Source: JACCXJ01 sp052387115 (GTDB lineage Bacteria > Pseudomonadota > Gammaproteobacteria > JACCXJ01). Taken from it: a stretch of 26,176 nt of DNA. This document shows positions 11,949 through 19,871 of this stretch, piece after piece. The first letter of the stretch is position 1; each line of letters begins with the position of its first letter. A model generated the notes under the pieces. It searched no databases. It was not told the DNA's origin and saw only the letters and a list, made by a program, of their open reading frames with translations. Location: assembly GCA_052387115.1 (NCBI GenBank), contig JBQTJM010000364.1, forward strand, positions 1-26,176. The letters run 5' to 3'. A program made the position numbers and the translations under genes.

Positions 11949-14698
11949 GCGGCCGGGCCACGCGCCGTCAACAGGCGCTCGATGGCGAGCGCCAGCGGCT
12001 CGCACTCGACCCGGTCCTCGGCCAGGAACGTCTTGACGAGCGGCAGCCCCTCGCCCCAGCACCAGGCGAGCGCCGGCGCCACGACATCGGCCGGTATCTT
12101 AGGCTCGGCGAGACGATGCTCGACCGCCAGCGCGCTGCCGAGGGCCTGGACGGCCTCCAGGAGTGCCTGCCGGCCCTCGGCGGCCAGTTCGGCGGCGCCG
12201 AGCACCCGGCTCATCTTCAGGCGCCGCTCGGCCTGGCCGCGGTGGGCACCGGCCTTTGCTCGCTCGGCCTCCGACAATGCCGCTCGGGGTGCCGTTGCCG
12301 CTCCGTCACCGAGCAAGGGACGGCTGCCGCGCGTGGTGCGCTGGATCAGGCCGGCCTGGGCGAGGCGCTCGAGGGTCTCGGCCATGTGCCGGTCCATGAC
12401 CTCCAGGTGGAGGGGCGCGAGCGGGTCGCCCTTTCCCGGACCCGCGATCTCCCGATGCAGTGCCTCGAGCTCCCGGCGCCAGCGTTCGGCATCGCGCTCG
12501 ACCACGACCACGACCACGGAGTGCTCGCCGTCGAGCGGGTATTCTTCCTCGCAACGCAGGAGGGCTGCGCCCAGCCGTTCCTGGACTCGCAGGGCGAAGG
12601 CTTGGGCACGGTCCGTCGGCACGGGTGCGACGGGCGGCGGGACCCCCGGCCCACGGGTGCCTACGAGCTGGTTCAAGCGTTCCAGGAAGGCCTGTTTGCC
12701 ACCGCCGAAGGCGATCGCGTCGAGGTCGCCCTTGAGGTCCAGCACGCCCTCGGCGAGTGCCTGCTTGTTGGCGAGCGTCCCGAGCATGCGATGCTCGATG
12801 GTGCCTTCGGAGACCAGATGGATGACGGTCACGGGCCGCGTCTGATACTTGCGCCAGGCGCGCGCGATGCGCTGTTCGAGCCGTGCCGGGTTCCAGGGCA
12901 GATCGCAATTGATTACCACGCTGGCGTTCTGAAGATTCAAGCCGGTGCTGCCGGCGTCGGTGCTGAGAAACACGCGGCATTCCGGATCGGTCTTGAAGAG
13001 GTTGATCTCGCCGCGGCGGCGCAACTGCGGGACGCTGCCCGTGTGCCAGGCACAGCCGAGACCGCGCTCGGTGCACAGGCGGCGCACGAGCAGGAGCATG
13101 CGCTCCCACTCCGAGAAGATGATCACCTTCACATCCGCGTTGTCCCGGCATTCCTCGAGGATCTTTTCGAGCTCGCCGAGCTTTGGGCAAACGGGATCGT
13201 CCGGGTCCAGGATGTAATTGGTATCGCAGATCATGCGCATCATCGCCAATTCGCGCTGCAGCTTGTCCTGCTCGCTCTGGGTGAGCGGGCGGCGGCGGGC
13301 CTGCGCGGCGAGCCGCATGACCTCTGCTTCGTGATCGGTATAGGCCTTTTTCTGCCCGTCCGATAAGGGCACGAAGAAGGTCTTGTCGGTGCGGTCCGGG
13401 AGCTCGGTCTCGACATCGGCCTTGCGGCGCCGGAGCATGTAGGGTTTGATGCGGGCGTTCAGGCTCGCGAGGCTCTGATAACCGCTCGGGCGGCCGCGGT
13501 CGTCCAGCCGGTAAAACTCGCGATTGAAGCGGAACAGCGGGCCGAGCACCGTGGGATCGAGAAAGTCCATCAAGGAATGGATCTCATCGATACGGTTCTC
13601 GATGGGCGTACCGGTCAGCACGAACGCATAACGGCTCTCCAGGCGCTTGATCGCCTGCGCCGTCTTCGTGCTCCAGTTCTTGATGCGTTGCGCCTCGTCC
13701 AGGACCACGATATCCGGCTTGAGCTCGGCATTGACGGTGAGCGCGTCCTTGACCATCTGCTCGTAATTGACGATGGTGAAAAACGGCGCGTGCCCATAGG
13801 CACCGAGCCGCGCCTTCGGCCCGCCGAAGACGATCTGGTAGGGCAAGGGGGTAAACCGCCGGATCTGCTCCTCCCATTCCGTCTTGAGTGAGGCGGGCGT
13901 GACGATGAGCGCGCGCCGGGCCTGACTGAGCCGGTGCAGAAGTGCGCACGCGGCGATGGCCTGGATGGTCTTGCCGAGGCCCATCTCGTCGGCCAACAAC
14001 GCGCGCTCGTTGAAGGCCAGGTGCAGCATGCCCTCGCGCTGGTAGGGGAACAGCGGCACGGTGGTCTCCTGCGCCGGCCAGGACCCGCCCTGCACCCGGT
14101 GCTCGTAGGCCTTGCGCAGGGCCTTGCGTTCCGATGCCCGGCACCGCGCCAGGATCCACGGCTCGACCTCCTGCGAGATCCGCAGCCTCGGGATCGCGAC
14201 CTGCCTCAAGCGTTCGAGCGCCTCCTCGGCGGCGCCGTCCCGCAAGAGCCCGTGCGCGTCGAATAGATCCCTCAGCGGCTTGGGGAGCTCCTTCAGATCG
14301 CCCACGGCGCGCAGAGTGCCGGCGGCGCCGTCGGGGACGATGTCGATGCGCTCGCCACCCATTTCCTGGGCGGCCTTGAAGGGTCTTCTGGCGCGCGCTT
14401 CCAGGTGCAGCAGCACCGCCTCGACGTGCTTGCAGGTGCCGAGGCCGTTGATGCGAAAATCCACGCAACTGCACACGAACCGGCGCTCGCGCAGGTCGCG
14501 GACCTCGACCGAATAATCGAGCCCACTCGGCGAGCCGACGCGGAAGTTTGAGAAGATCGGGTGCCTGGGATCGAGATTCCGTATGGTGAAACGCTCTGTG
14601 TGGGCGCGGATGCGGCGGCGCTCGACCTCCTCCTCGTCGGTGGTGCGCCAGTCGTGAGCGGACGGGAGCTTGCGGGCGGCGGGTTGTCGGCGGGCCAT
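11945..14698 (-). CDS. SWIM-type zinc finger SNF2 helicase
   Basis: A 917-residue ATP-dependent DNA translocase of the SNF2/RapA type. Near the N-terminus is a SWIM zinc finger (Cys76-x-Cys78-x10-Cys89-x-His91). The first helicase lobe has LLADEMGLGKT (234-244, Walker A), DEAQRIKN (334-341, motif II) and LTGTPIENR (361-369, motif III). The second lobe has MLRRRKADVETELPD (421-435), VIIFSEW (525-531), STDAGSTGLNLQ (579-590) and LEQRIARAW (607-615, motif VI). The C-terminal 250 residues hold no recognised domain. Members of this group probably remodel protein-DNA complexes. No ribosome site precedes the ATG; a -10-like TATCCT lies ten bases upstream, which suggests a very short or absent leader. 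No restriction or defence partners are adjacent. Confidence 0.92.
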   Translation of the reverse strand: MARRQPAARKLPSAHDWRTTDEEEVERRRIRAHTERFTIRNLDPRHPIFSNFRVGSPSGLDYSVEVRDLRERRFVCSCVDFRINGLGTCKHVEAVLLHLEARARRPFKAAQEMGGERIDIVPDGAAGTLRAVGDLKELPKPLRDLFDAHGLLRDGAAEEALERLRQVAIPRLRISQEVEPWILARCRASERKALRKAYEHRVQGGSWPAQETTVPLFPYQREGMLHLAFNERALLADEMGLGKTIQAIAACALLHRLSQARRALIVTPASLKTEWEEQIRRFTPLPYQIVFGGPKARLGAYGHAPFFTIVNYEQMVKDALTVNAELKPDIVVLDEAQRIKNWSTKTAQAIKRLESRYAFVLTGTPIENRIDEIHSLMDFLDPTVLGPLFRFNREFYRLDDRGRPSGYQSLASLNARIKPYMLRRRKADVETELPDRTDKTFFVPLSDGQKKAYTDHEAEVMRLAAQARRRPLTQSEQDKLQRELAMMRMICDTNYILDPDDPVCPKLGELEKILEECRDNADVKVIIFSEWERMLLLVRRLCTERGLGCAWHTGSVPQLRRRGEINLFKTDPECRVFLSTDAGSTGLNLQNASVVINCDLPWNPARLEQRIARAWRKYQTRPVTVIHLVSEGTIEHRMLGTLANKQALAEGVLDLKGDLDAIAFGGGKQAFLERLNQLVGTRGPGVPPPVAPVPTDRAQAFALRVQERLGAALLRCEEEYPLDGEHSVVVVVVERDAERWRRELEALHREIAGPGKGDPLAPLHLEVMDRHMAETLERLAQAGLIQRTTRGSRPLLGDGAATAPRAALSEAERAKAGAHRGQAERRLKMSRVLGAAELAAEGRQALLEAVQALGSALAVEHRLAEPKIPADVVAPALAWCWGEGLPLVKTFLAEDRVECEPLALAIERLLTARGPAA

Positions 14699-14708
14699 GG
14701 CGCGCGGG

Positions 14709-14738
14709 AGGATAGGGGATCCGCCGCCCCTTTGTCGA
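14709..14738 (-). promoter_or_regulatory. candidate promoter of the SNF2 helicase gene
   Basis: On the minus strand TCGACA (14733-14738, five of six to TTGACA) and TATCCT (14709-14714) are 18 bases apart. Transcription would begin about four bases before the helicase ATG, giving a nearly leaderless mRNA. This fits the lack of any ribosome site. Confidence 0.45.
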
Positions 14739-14798
14739 TCACCCCCCCCCTTTGTCGATCACTCCTGGGTCGATCACTCCTGGGTCGATCACTCCTGG
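14731..14798. repeat. tandem repeats between helicase and aceF
   Basis: Three perfect 15-bp units GTCGATCACTCCTGG occur at 14754-14768, 14769-14783 and 14784-14798. They are preceded by two TTTGTCGATCAC units (14731, 14751) separated by a C9 run (14742-14750). The repeats lie between the two divergent promoters, and one -35 element sits inside a unit. Confidence 0.85.
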
Positions 14799-14799
14799 C

Positions 14800-14829
14800 T
14801 TCGCAAGCCGGCGGGCGATCCGTTAAGCT
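14800..14829 (+). promoter_or_regulatory. candidate promoter of aceF, leaderless
   Basis: TTCGCA (14800-14805) and TAAGCT (14824-14829) have an 18-base spacer. The expected start of transcription falls on or next to the A of the aceF ATG at 14836. There is no ribosome binding site before that ATG, consistent with a leaderless transcript. Confidence 0.4.
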
Positions 14830-14835
14830 TCGCGC

Positions 14836-16218
14836 ATGGACCCGGTCCGCGAGGTGCTGCTCCCCGACATCGGCGATTTTAAGGACGTCGAGGTCATCGA
14901 GGTCCTCGTCAAACCCGGCGATGACGTAGAGGCCGAGACCCCGCTCGTTACGCTCGAGAGCGACAAGGCCACCATGGAGGTGCCCTCGCCCTACGCCGGC
15001 ACCGTCCAGTCCATCCAGGTCCAGGTCGGGGACAGGATCTCCGAAGGCGCCGTGATCCTCGCCCTCGCGGAGCGATCCGCAGGCGGGGCGTCCGCGGAGA
15101 AGACCGCGGGCGGAGCGCAGCCAGCCCCTGTGGCGGATAGCGCAGCGCGCGAGGGCACGGCCAAGACCTCGCCGACCGCGGCGCCGACCATGGCCAAGCC
15201 CTCGCCGGCCGAGCCGCCGGCGCCAACGGCGGCGCTCCCCGGCGACCCGGCCGAGCCCAGACCGCCCCCCGCGCTACCGCGGTCTGCCGAAGTCGTGCGG
15301 GGGAGCCGCAGCGCCCGGGCACACGCGAGCCCGTCGGTGCGGCGCTTCGCTCGCGAGCTGGGCGTAGACCTCGGGCTCGTGACCGGCTCCGGACCCAAGG
15401 GCCGCCTCCTCAAAGACGACGTCACTGCTTTTACGCGCAAGGCCCTCTCGGGTCCGGTCATCGGCGCTCCGGCGGGAGGGGGATTGGTGTCCGCGGTGCC
15501 GCCCATCGACTTCTCGCGCTTCGGTCAAACCGAGCTGCGTCCGCTCTCAAAGGTCAAGCGCATCGCCGGAGAGCACCTGCACCGGAGCTGGGCCACGATC
15601 CCGCACGTCACCCAGTTCGACGAGGCCGACATCACCGAGCTCGAGGCGTTTCGTCAGGCCAAGCGCAAGGAGGCTGCACAAGCGGACATCAAGCTCACCC
15701 TCCTCGCCTTCCTGCTCAAGGCCGCTGTCGTGGCCCTGAAGAGATACCCCGAGGTCAACGCCTCGCTGACGAGCGACGGCGAGGGGCTGGTCTTGAAGAA
15801 GTATTTCCACATCGGGATCGCGGTGAACACCGATCTAGGCCTGTTCGTCCCCGTGATCCGGGACCTGGACCAGAAGGGCCTCTTCCAGCTCGCCGCGGAG
15901 GTCCAGGCGCTCTCCGCCCGCGCCCGGGCGGGTAAGATCGAGCCGCGCGAGCTGCAAGGCGGGTGCTTCACGGTCTCGAGCCTGGGCGGGGTGGGCGGCA
16001 CCGGCTTCACCCCGATCATCAACCTCCCGGAGGTAGCGATCCTGGGCGTCTCCCGCGCCGCCATGAGGCCCGTCCACGACGGTCAGGGGTTCGCCCCGCG
16101 CCTCATCCTGCCCCTCTGCCTGTCGTACGACCATCGGGTCATCGACGGGGTCGCCGCGGCCGGGTTCACGCGCCTCCTCGCAGAGGTGCTCTCGGACATC
16201 CGCCACCTCCTCCTGTGA
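14836..16218 (+). CDS. aceF: 2-oxoacid dehydrogenase E2, dihydrolipoamide acetyltransferase
   Basis: A 460-residue E2 with domains in standard order. One lipoyl domain (about 3-79) has the modified lysine in LESDKATME (Lys44). An Ala/Pro-rich linker spans about 80-160. The E3-binding domain (about 164-196) reads SPSVRRFARELGVDLGLVTG then GPKGRLLKDDV. The catalytic domain follows, with SYDHRVIDG (His433, Asp437) near the C-terminus. It moves the acyl group to CoA. The core (PLSKVKRIAGEHLHRSWATI) is of pyruvate-type E2; E. coli AceF has three lipoyl domains, this one only one. No aceE is upstream, and the divergent neighbour is a helicase. It is followed by lpdA ten bases on. The E1 must be elsewhere, so branched-chain or other 2-oxoacids cannot be fully excluded. 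Confidence 0.9.
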   Translation: MDPVREVLLPDIGDFKDVEVIEVLVKPGDDVEAETPLVTLESDKATMEVPSPYAGTVQSIQVQVGDRISEGAVILALAERSAGGASAEKTAGGAQPAPVADSAAREGTAKTSPTAAPTMAKPSPAEPPAPTAALPGDPAEPRPPPALPRSAEVVRGSRSARAHASPSVRRFARELGVDLGLVTGSGPKGRLLKDDVTAFTRKALSGPVIGAPAGGGLVSAVPPIDFSRFGQTELRPLSKVKRIAGEHLHRSWATIPHVTQFDEADITELEAFRQAKRKEAAQADIKLTLLAFLLKAAVVALKRYPEVNASLTSDGEGLVLKKYFHIGIAVNTDLGLFVPVIRDLDQKGLFQLAAEVQALSARARAGKIEPRELQGGCFTVSSLGGVGGTGFTPIINLPEVAILGVSRAAMRPVHDGQGFAPRLILPLCLSYDHRVIDGVAAAGFTRLLAEVLSDIRHLLL

Positions 16219-16236
16219 GCGCCCTCCTGTGAGCGC
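16209..16236 (+). repeat. perfect 14-bp tandem duplication at the aceF-lpdA junction
   Basis: CCTCCTGTGAGCGC occurs at 16209-16222 and again at 16223-16236. In the first copy the TGA is the aceF stop; in the second the GTG is the lpdA start. The CCTCCT is in the sense of an anti-ribosome-site, so it is not a binding site. Confidence 0.9.
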
Positions 16237-17656
16237 AGTAGAGAAGACCGAGGTCGCGGTGATCGGGGCGGGGCCGGGGGGTTACGCTTGCGCCTTCCGC
16301 GCCGCCGATCTGGGCAAGAAGACCGTGCTCATCGAGCGTTATCCCGACCTCGGAGGCGTTTGCCTCAACGTCGGCTGCATCCCCTCGAAGGCGCTCTTGC
16401 ACGTCGCCCGACTCATCGACGAGATCCGGGCGTTCAAGCAGCACGGCATCGACCTCGGCACACCGCGGATCGAGACCGAACCGTTGCGAAACTGGACCGA
16501 AGGTGTGGTGCGGCGACTGACGGGCGGGCTCAAGACCCTGGCCAGGCAGCGGCGGGTCACGGTGCTGCACGGCACCGCCGCCTTCCGGTCCCCGCACGAG
16601 CTTCACGTCGCCGGGGCCCCTGGTGATGAACCCCGGGGGGAACACCTGGTATCGTTCGAGCACGCGGTCATCGCCGCGGGCTCGCAGTCAGCGAATATCC
16701 CCGGCCTACCGGAAGATCCCAGGGTGCTGGACTCGACCGCTGCGCTCAGGCTGGCCTCCCTCCCCAAGCGCCTCTTGGTCATCGGCGGCGGGGTCATCGG
16801 CCTCGAAATGGCCTGCCTCTACGACGCCCTGGGCTCGGAGATCACGGTCGTCGAGCTCACCGATCGGCTCCTGTCGGGCTGCGATCCGGACATCGTGAAA
16901 CCCCTCGAACGGCGCCTGCGCGAGCGTTATGCCGGGGTGCACCTCGCAACCCGCGTCCTCGGGATCGCAGCCGGCCCTGACGAGCTCTCGGTACCTCTCG
17001 AAGGCCGGGCCGGCCCCTTCACCCAGGGATTCGACGCCGTCCTCTGCGCCGTGGGCCGGCGCCCCAACGGCCATCGCCTCGGGGCCGAGCACGCCGGGGT
17101 CTCGGTCAGCGAGGCCGGTTACATCCCGATCGACGATCAGATGCGGACCAACGTGCCGCACATCTTCGCCATCGGCGACATCGCGAGACCCCCGCTCCTG
17201 GCTCACAAGGCGGCGCACGAGGGTCGGGTCGCCGCCGAGGTGATCGCGGGGCACAAGAGCGGCTTCGAGGGAAGAGTGGTGCCCTCCGTCGCCTATACCG
17301 ATCCCGAAATCGCCTGGGTCGGATTGACCGAGACCGATGCCCAGGAGCAGGGGGTCCGCTACGGCAAGGGCGTGTTCCCGTGGGCGGCCAACGGGCGGGC
17401 GCTCAGCTATAACCGCGGCGAGGGATTGACCAAGCTGCTCTTCGACGAGTCGGACCACCGCCTCCTCGGCATGGCCGCGTGCGGCCCGAACGCCGGAGAC
17501 CTCATCGCCGAAGGGACGCTCGCGATCGAGATGGGCTGCGATGCCCGCGACATCGCGCTCACCATCCACCCCCACCCCACCCTCTCCGAGACCGTCGGCC
17601 AGGCCGCCGAGGTCTTCGAGGGCACGGTCACCGATCTGTATCTCCCGCGCCGCTAG
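16229..17656 (+). CDS. lpdA: dihydrolipoamide dehydrogenase (E3)
   Basis: A 475-residue FAD flavoprotein that reoxidises the lipoyl group of E2 with NAD+. It has the FAD-binding GAGPGGYACAFRAADLG (13-29), the redox disulfide GGVCLNVGC (Cys45, Cys50), the NAD-binding GGGVIG (about 185-190), a second FAD motif in IFAIGDIA, and the C-terminal HPHPTLSE with the catalytic His449-Glu454 pair. The start is GTG, ten bases after the aceF stop, giving MSAVEKTEVAVIGAG. No ribosome site is seen, and coupling to aceF is likely. The TAG stop shares its CTAG with the stop of the convergent aminotransferase gene. Confidence 0.95.
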   Translation: MSAVEKTEVAVIGAGPGGYACAFRAADLGKKTVLIERYPDLGGVCLNVGCIPSKALLHVARLIDEIRAFKQHGIDLGTPRIETEPLRNWTEGVVRRLTGGLKTLARQRRVTVLHGTAAFRSPHELHVAGAPGDEPRGEHLVSFEHAVIAAGSQSANIPGLPEDPRVLDSTAALRLASLPKRLLVIGGGVIGLEMACLYDALGSEITVVELTDRLLSGCDPDIVKPLERRLRERYAGVHLATRVLGIAAGPDELSVPLEGRAGPFTQGFDAVLCAVGRRPNGHRLGAEHAGVSVSEAGYIPIDDQMRTNVPHIFAIGDIARPPLLAHKAAHEGRVAAEVIAGHKSGFEGRVVPSVAYTDPEIAWVGLTETDAQEQGVRYGKGVFPWAANGRALSYNRGEGLTKLLFDESDHRLLGMAACGPNAGDLIAEGTLAIEMGCDARDIALTIHPHPTLSETVGQAAEVFEGTVTDLYLPRR

Positions 17657-18783
17657 CCTACGGCGCGTTTCAATGCCTCGACCACCCGCTCGATCTCCGC
17701 CTCGGTGAGGTGGTTGTGGAAAGGCAGTGCCAAGGTGCGGCGGGCGAGCGCCTCGGTGACCGGCAGCATGCCCGGGCCCGTACCGAGGCGCTCGCGCACG
17801 TAGGGCTGGAGGTGCATGGGCGGGAAGTAAGCGCGCGCCGGGACCCCCTGTGCCTCCATGGCGAGCACGATCCGGTCGCGGTCCACACCCTCCGCGAGGC
17901 GCACCACATACACGAACCAGCTCATGCGCACATGCGACCGGACCGCGGGGGTATCGAGCCAGTTGAACCCCCTGAGAAGCGCCGAATAGCGGGCCGCGAC
18001 CCGCTCTCGGCGCATCAGGAAGGCCCCGATCCGCTCGAGCTGCGAGATCCCGAGCGCCGCCGACAGCTCGTCCATGCGGTAGTTGTAGCCGAGCAGGAGG
18101 TGCTCGAGCCAGGCGCTGCCCTCGGCCCGCCCCTGATTGCGCAGGCTCTTCACGAGCCCGGCAAGCCGTCCGTCGCGCGTCACGATGGCCCCGCCCTCGC
18201 CGGTCGTCATCTGCTTGTTCGGATAGAACGCGAACGCCGCGGCCGCACCGAAGCCGCCGATCCGCCTGCCGCGGTACTCGGCGCCCAGGGCCTCGCAGGA
18301 GTCGTCGATGAGCTCGAGCCCATGGCGCGCGGCGATCGCCGCGAGGGCATCCCACTCGACTGGGTGCCCGAAGACATCCACCGCCATGATGGCGCGGGTT
18401 CGGCCGGTCACCCGGCGCGCCGTGTCCTCGGGGTCCAGGGTGTACTGCTCGGGCTCGATGTCGGCGAAGACGGGGCGGGCCCCGACATACAGGATGGCGT
18501 TGACGCTCGCGGCAAAGGTGAACGAGGGCACCAGGACTTCGTCCCCCGGCCCACAGCCGAGGCCCTTCAAGATCAGGTGCAGCGCCGCCGTCCCGGAGCT
18601 GACCGCGACGGCATGGGGGACCCCGGCGTATTCCGCGATGCGATGCTCGAACTCCTCGGCCCTGGGGCCGAGCGCCAGGCGCCCGGAGCGCAGGACCCCG
18701 GTGACGGCCTCGACGTCGGTCTCATCGATATCGGGCGCAGACATCGAGATCGAGGGCGTCGAGGTCAGGGGATCAGGGCCCAT
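17653..18783 (-). CDS. DegT/DnrJ/EryC1/StrS family aminotransferase
   Basis: A 376-residue PLP enzyme of the sugar aminotransferase group. It shows SSGTAAL (62-68), PSFTFAASVN (86-95), DDSCEALGA (160-168) and the PLP lysine in FYPNKQMTTGEGG (Lys190). The family swaps a keto group of a nucleotide-linked 4-keto-6-deoxy sugar (or similar) for an amino group in O-antigen or capsule building. The exact sugar is not readable. The start has GGAGG six bases upstream. The start region overlaps the tail of a truncated vapC. It lies at the edge of the polysaccharide region whose other end shows GDP-L-fucose synthase, so GDP-linked sugars are plausible substrates. Confidence 0.92.
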   Translation of the reverse strand: MGPDPLTSTPSISMSAPDIDETDVEAVTGVLRSGRLALGPRAEEFEHRIAEYAGVPHAVAVSSGTAALHLILKGLGCGPGDEVLVPSFTFAASVNAILYVGARPVFADIEPEQYTLDPEDTARRVTGRTRAIMAVDVFGHPVEWDALAAIAARHGLELIDDSCEALGAEYRGRRIGGFGAAAAFAFYPNKQMTTGEGGAIVTRDGRLAGLVKSLRNQGRAEGSAWLEHLLLGYNYRMDELSAALGISQLERIGAFLMRRERVAARYSALLRGFNWLDTPAVRSHVRMSWFVYVVRLAEGVDRDRIVLAMEAQGVPARAYFPPMHLQPYVRERLGTGPGMLPVTEALARRTLALPFHNHLTEAEIERVVEALKRAVG

Positions 18784-18910
18784 CGGATACCTCCGCGACC
18801 GGCCGCCGCGGGGCGCCCCGCTGCACGCACGCTACCCCATGCGGAGGTTCTGTAGTCGTGCGCAGAAGATACTGGGCGGCGGCGGAGGCATCGATCACGT
18901 AGCGTGTCAC
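18773..18910 (-). pseudogene. truncated VapC-type PIN toxin, N-terminal stump
   Basis: A GTG start overlaps the antitoxin stop by GTGA, the usual vapBC coupling. The first residues, MTRYVIDASAAAQYLLRT, match PIN-domain toxins, with the first catalytic Asp in YVIDAS. After about 20 residues the similarity ends; the frame continues for 25 odd residues to a TGA inside the start of the aminotransferase gene. The other acidic residues of the PIN site are absent, so it cannot be an active ribonuclease. Confidence 0.7.
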
Positions 18911-19140
18911 ACGAGATCGTGGCGACGCTCCTGTCGCTCCGCTGCGAGTAGCGACGCCCCTGAGTCCCCCAGGTCAGTCACCGGGCGCTCGGCAAGACGG
19001 TCGTGCCATTGTCGTCGTGCCAGTTCGTGTTCGATGGCGCTCAGCACGATGTCGCTGAGCGTGCATTTGTGCCCTTGTGCGTAGCGGCGCAAACGTTGAT
19101 GCAAGGTATCGGGAACGTGCTTGACTTGGAGATTCGCCAT
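18907..19140 (-). CDS. FitA/VapB-like ribbon-helix-helix antitoxin, now without a full toxin
   Basis: A 77-residue protein. MANLQVKHVPDTLHQRLRRY, then AQGHKCTLSDIVLSAIEHEL, is a ribbon-helix-helix DNA-binding fold as in FitA/VapB antitoxins: beta strand LQVKHVP, helix LHQRLRRYAQ, helix LSDIVLSAIEHELA. The remainder (RLAERPVTDLGDSGASLLAAER) is the toxin-binding tail. The start was chosen at MANLQV because upstream residues do not look like protein. No good ribosome site is visible. Downstream is only a stump of the toxin, so it is an orphan that may still repress its own promoter or counter a related toxin elsewhere. Confidence 0.75.
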   Translation of the reverse strand: MANLQVKHVPDTLHQRLRRYAQGHKCTLSDIVLSAIEHELARRQWHDRLAERPVTDLGDSGASLLAAERQERRHDLV

Positions 19141-19477
19141 CGCATGAACATGGCATGCTATGAGCCTGCGGTCAAGGTCCCGATGCCGACAAGCCGGGTT
19201 TGACACGGCCCCGGTCCGCATCGTGTTGTGGGGCACCCCGCATCCCCGGCTGTCGCCGGTCAACAGCGCCTCGCCCCGGCCGACGCACAGGCCGGACAAG
19301 GGCCGCATTGAAAAACCACACTGAATCTCTTATCGTTATCTCTTATCGCTGGCGCCGGGGGGAGCGATCCCTGGAAAGACACCATCATTCAGCGCCCGAC
19401 CGGCTTGGATCGGCGTCTCGTGTGGGCCCGTCGCTGGCCGCGGGCCACCTGATGCCGATCGCCGATCCGAGGATCCC
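19141..19477. other. 337-base gap without a supported gene
   Basis: It contains a 13-bp tandem repeat with one mismatch (ATCTCTTATCGTT / ATCTCTTATCGCT, 19325-19350). No RNA gene or clear promoter is visible. It probably includes the operator of the antitoxin gene next to 19140, but no palindrome stood out. Confidence 0.4.
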
Positions 19478-19868
19478 ATGAGCGAATCCGTCCCACCGGG
19501 ACCGGCCAATATAATCAGGATGGGCTCGTCCACAGCCATGACTTCCCGGTCCGGCCCGCGCGGCGCGCCTCCTTCCCAAGCCGTCTGCCAAGGTGCCGGC
19601 CTCTCCAGTGAAGAGGCACGCTATATCGACGTGCGGCAGGGGACTCATTGTCGTGCGTGTGGATCCAACGTTCGCTCGATCGCGCTGGCCAAGGCGCTGC
19701 TCGGCTCTTTTCAGTTCGAAGGCACCCTCGACGGTTTCGTCGACAATGTCGACCACCACGCCCTGGGGTTCTCGAGATAAACGAGGGCCGGTTTCCAACT
19801 GCGAGCTGCTTCCTTACCTGTACCCGCCGGGCTCGCATTCGTGGCAAGGAAATAGTGAGAACCGTTAG
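19478..19868 (+). pseudogene. SAM-dependent methyltransferase remnant, truncated and frameshifted
   Basis: One frame gives ARYIDVRQGTHCRACGSNVR then SIALAKALLGSF and GTLDGFVDN. This is the zinc-ribbon-like opening (C-x-x-C-G-S-N-x-R-S-x-A-L-A) of class I methyltransferases found in polysaccharide clusters. It ends in a TAA at 19780. The next family block (V-L-E-I-N-E) follows in a different frame at about 19762-19785, and a third frame holds ELLPYLYP. The SAM-binding core that should follow is missing, because the large glycosyltransferase gene begins at 19872. It is almost certainly dead. Confidence 0.55.
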
Positions 19869-19871
19869 AAC

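Noticed and set aside
12116..13366. 416-codon plus-strand frame
   Set aside because: Antisense to the SNF2 helicase, whose motifs are complete on the minus strand.
11945..14698. SNF2 helicase as part of a defence island
   Set aside because: No nuclease, methylase or other defence gene is adjacent; Uma2 pieces nearby are decayed.
14731..14798. CRISPR or replication-origin iterons
   Set aside because: Units are contiguous without spacers, only 15 bp, and there is no cas or rep gene nearby.
16706..18355. 549-codon minus-strand frame over lpdA and the aminotransferase
   Set aside because: Spans two recognised genes in wrong frames; product has no motif.
17479..18855. 458-codon plus-strand frame
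   Set aside because: Antisense to the DegT-type aminotransferase, which has all PLP motifs.
19385..19798. 137-codon minus-strand frame
   Set aside because: Antisense to the methyltransferase remnant and without recognisable protein features.
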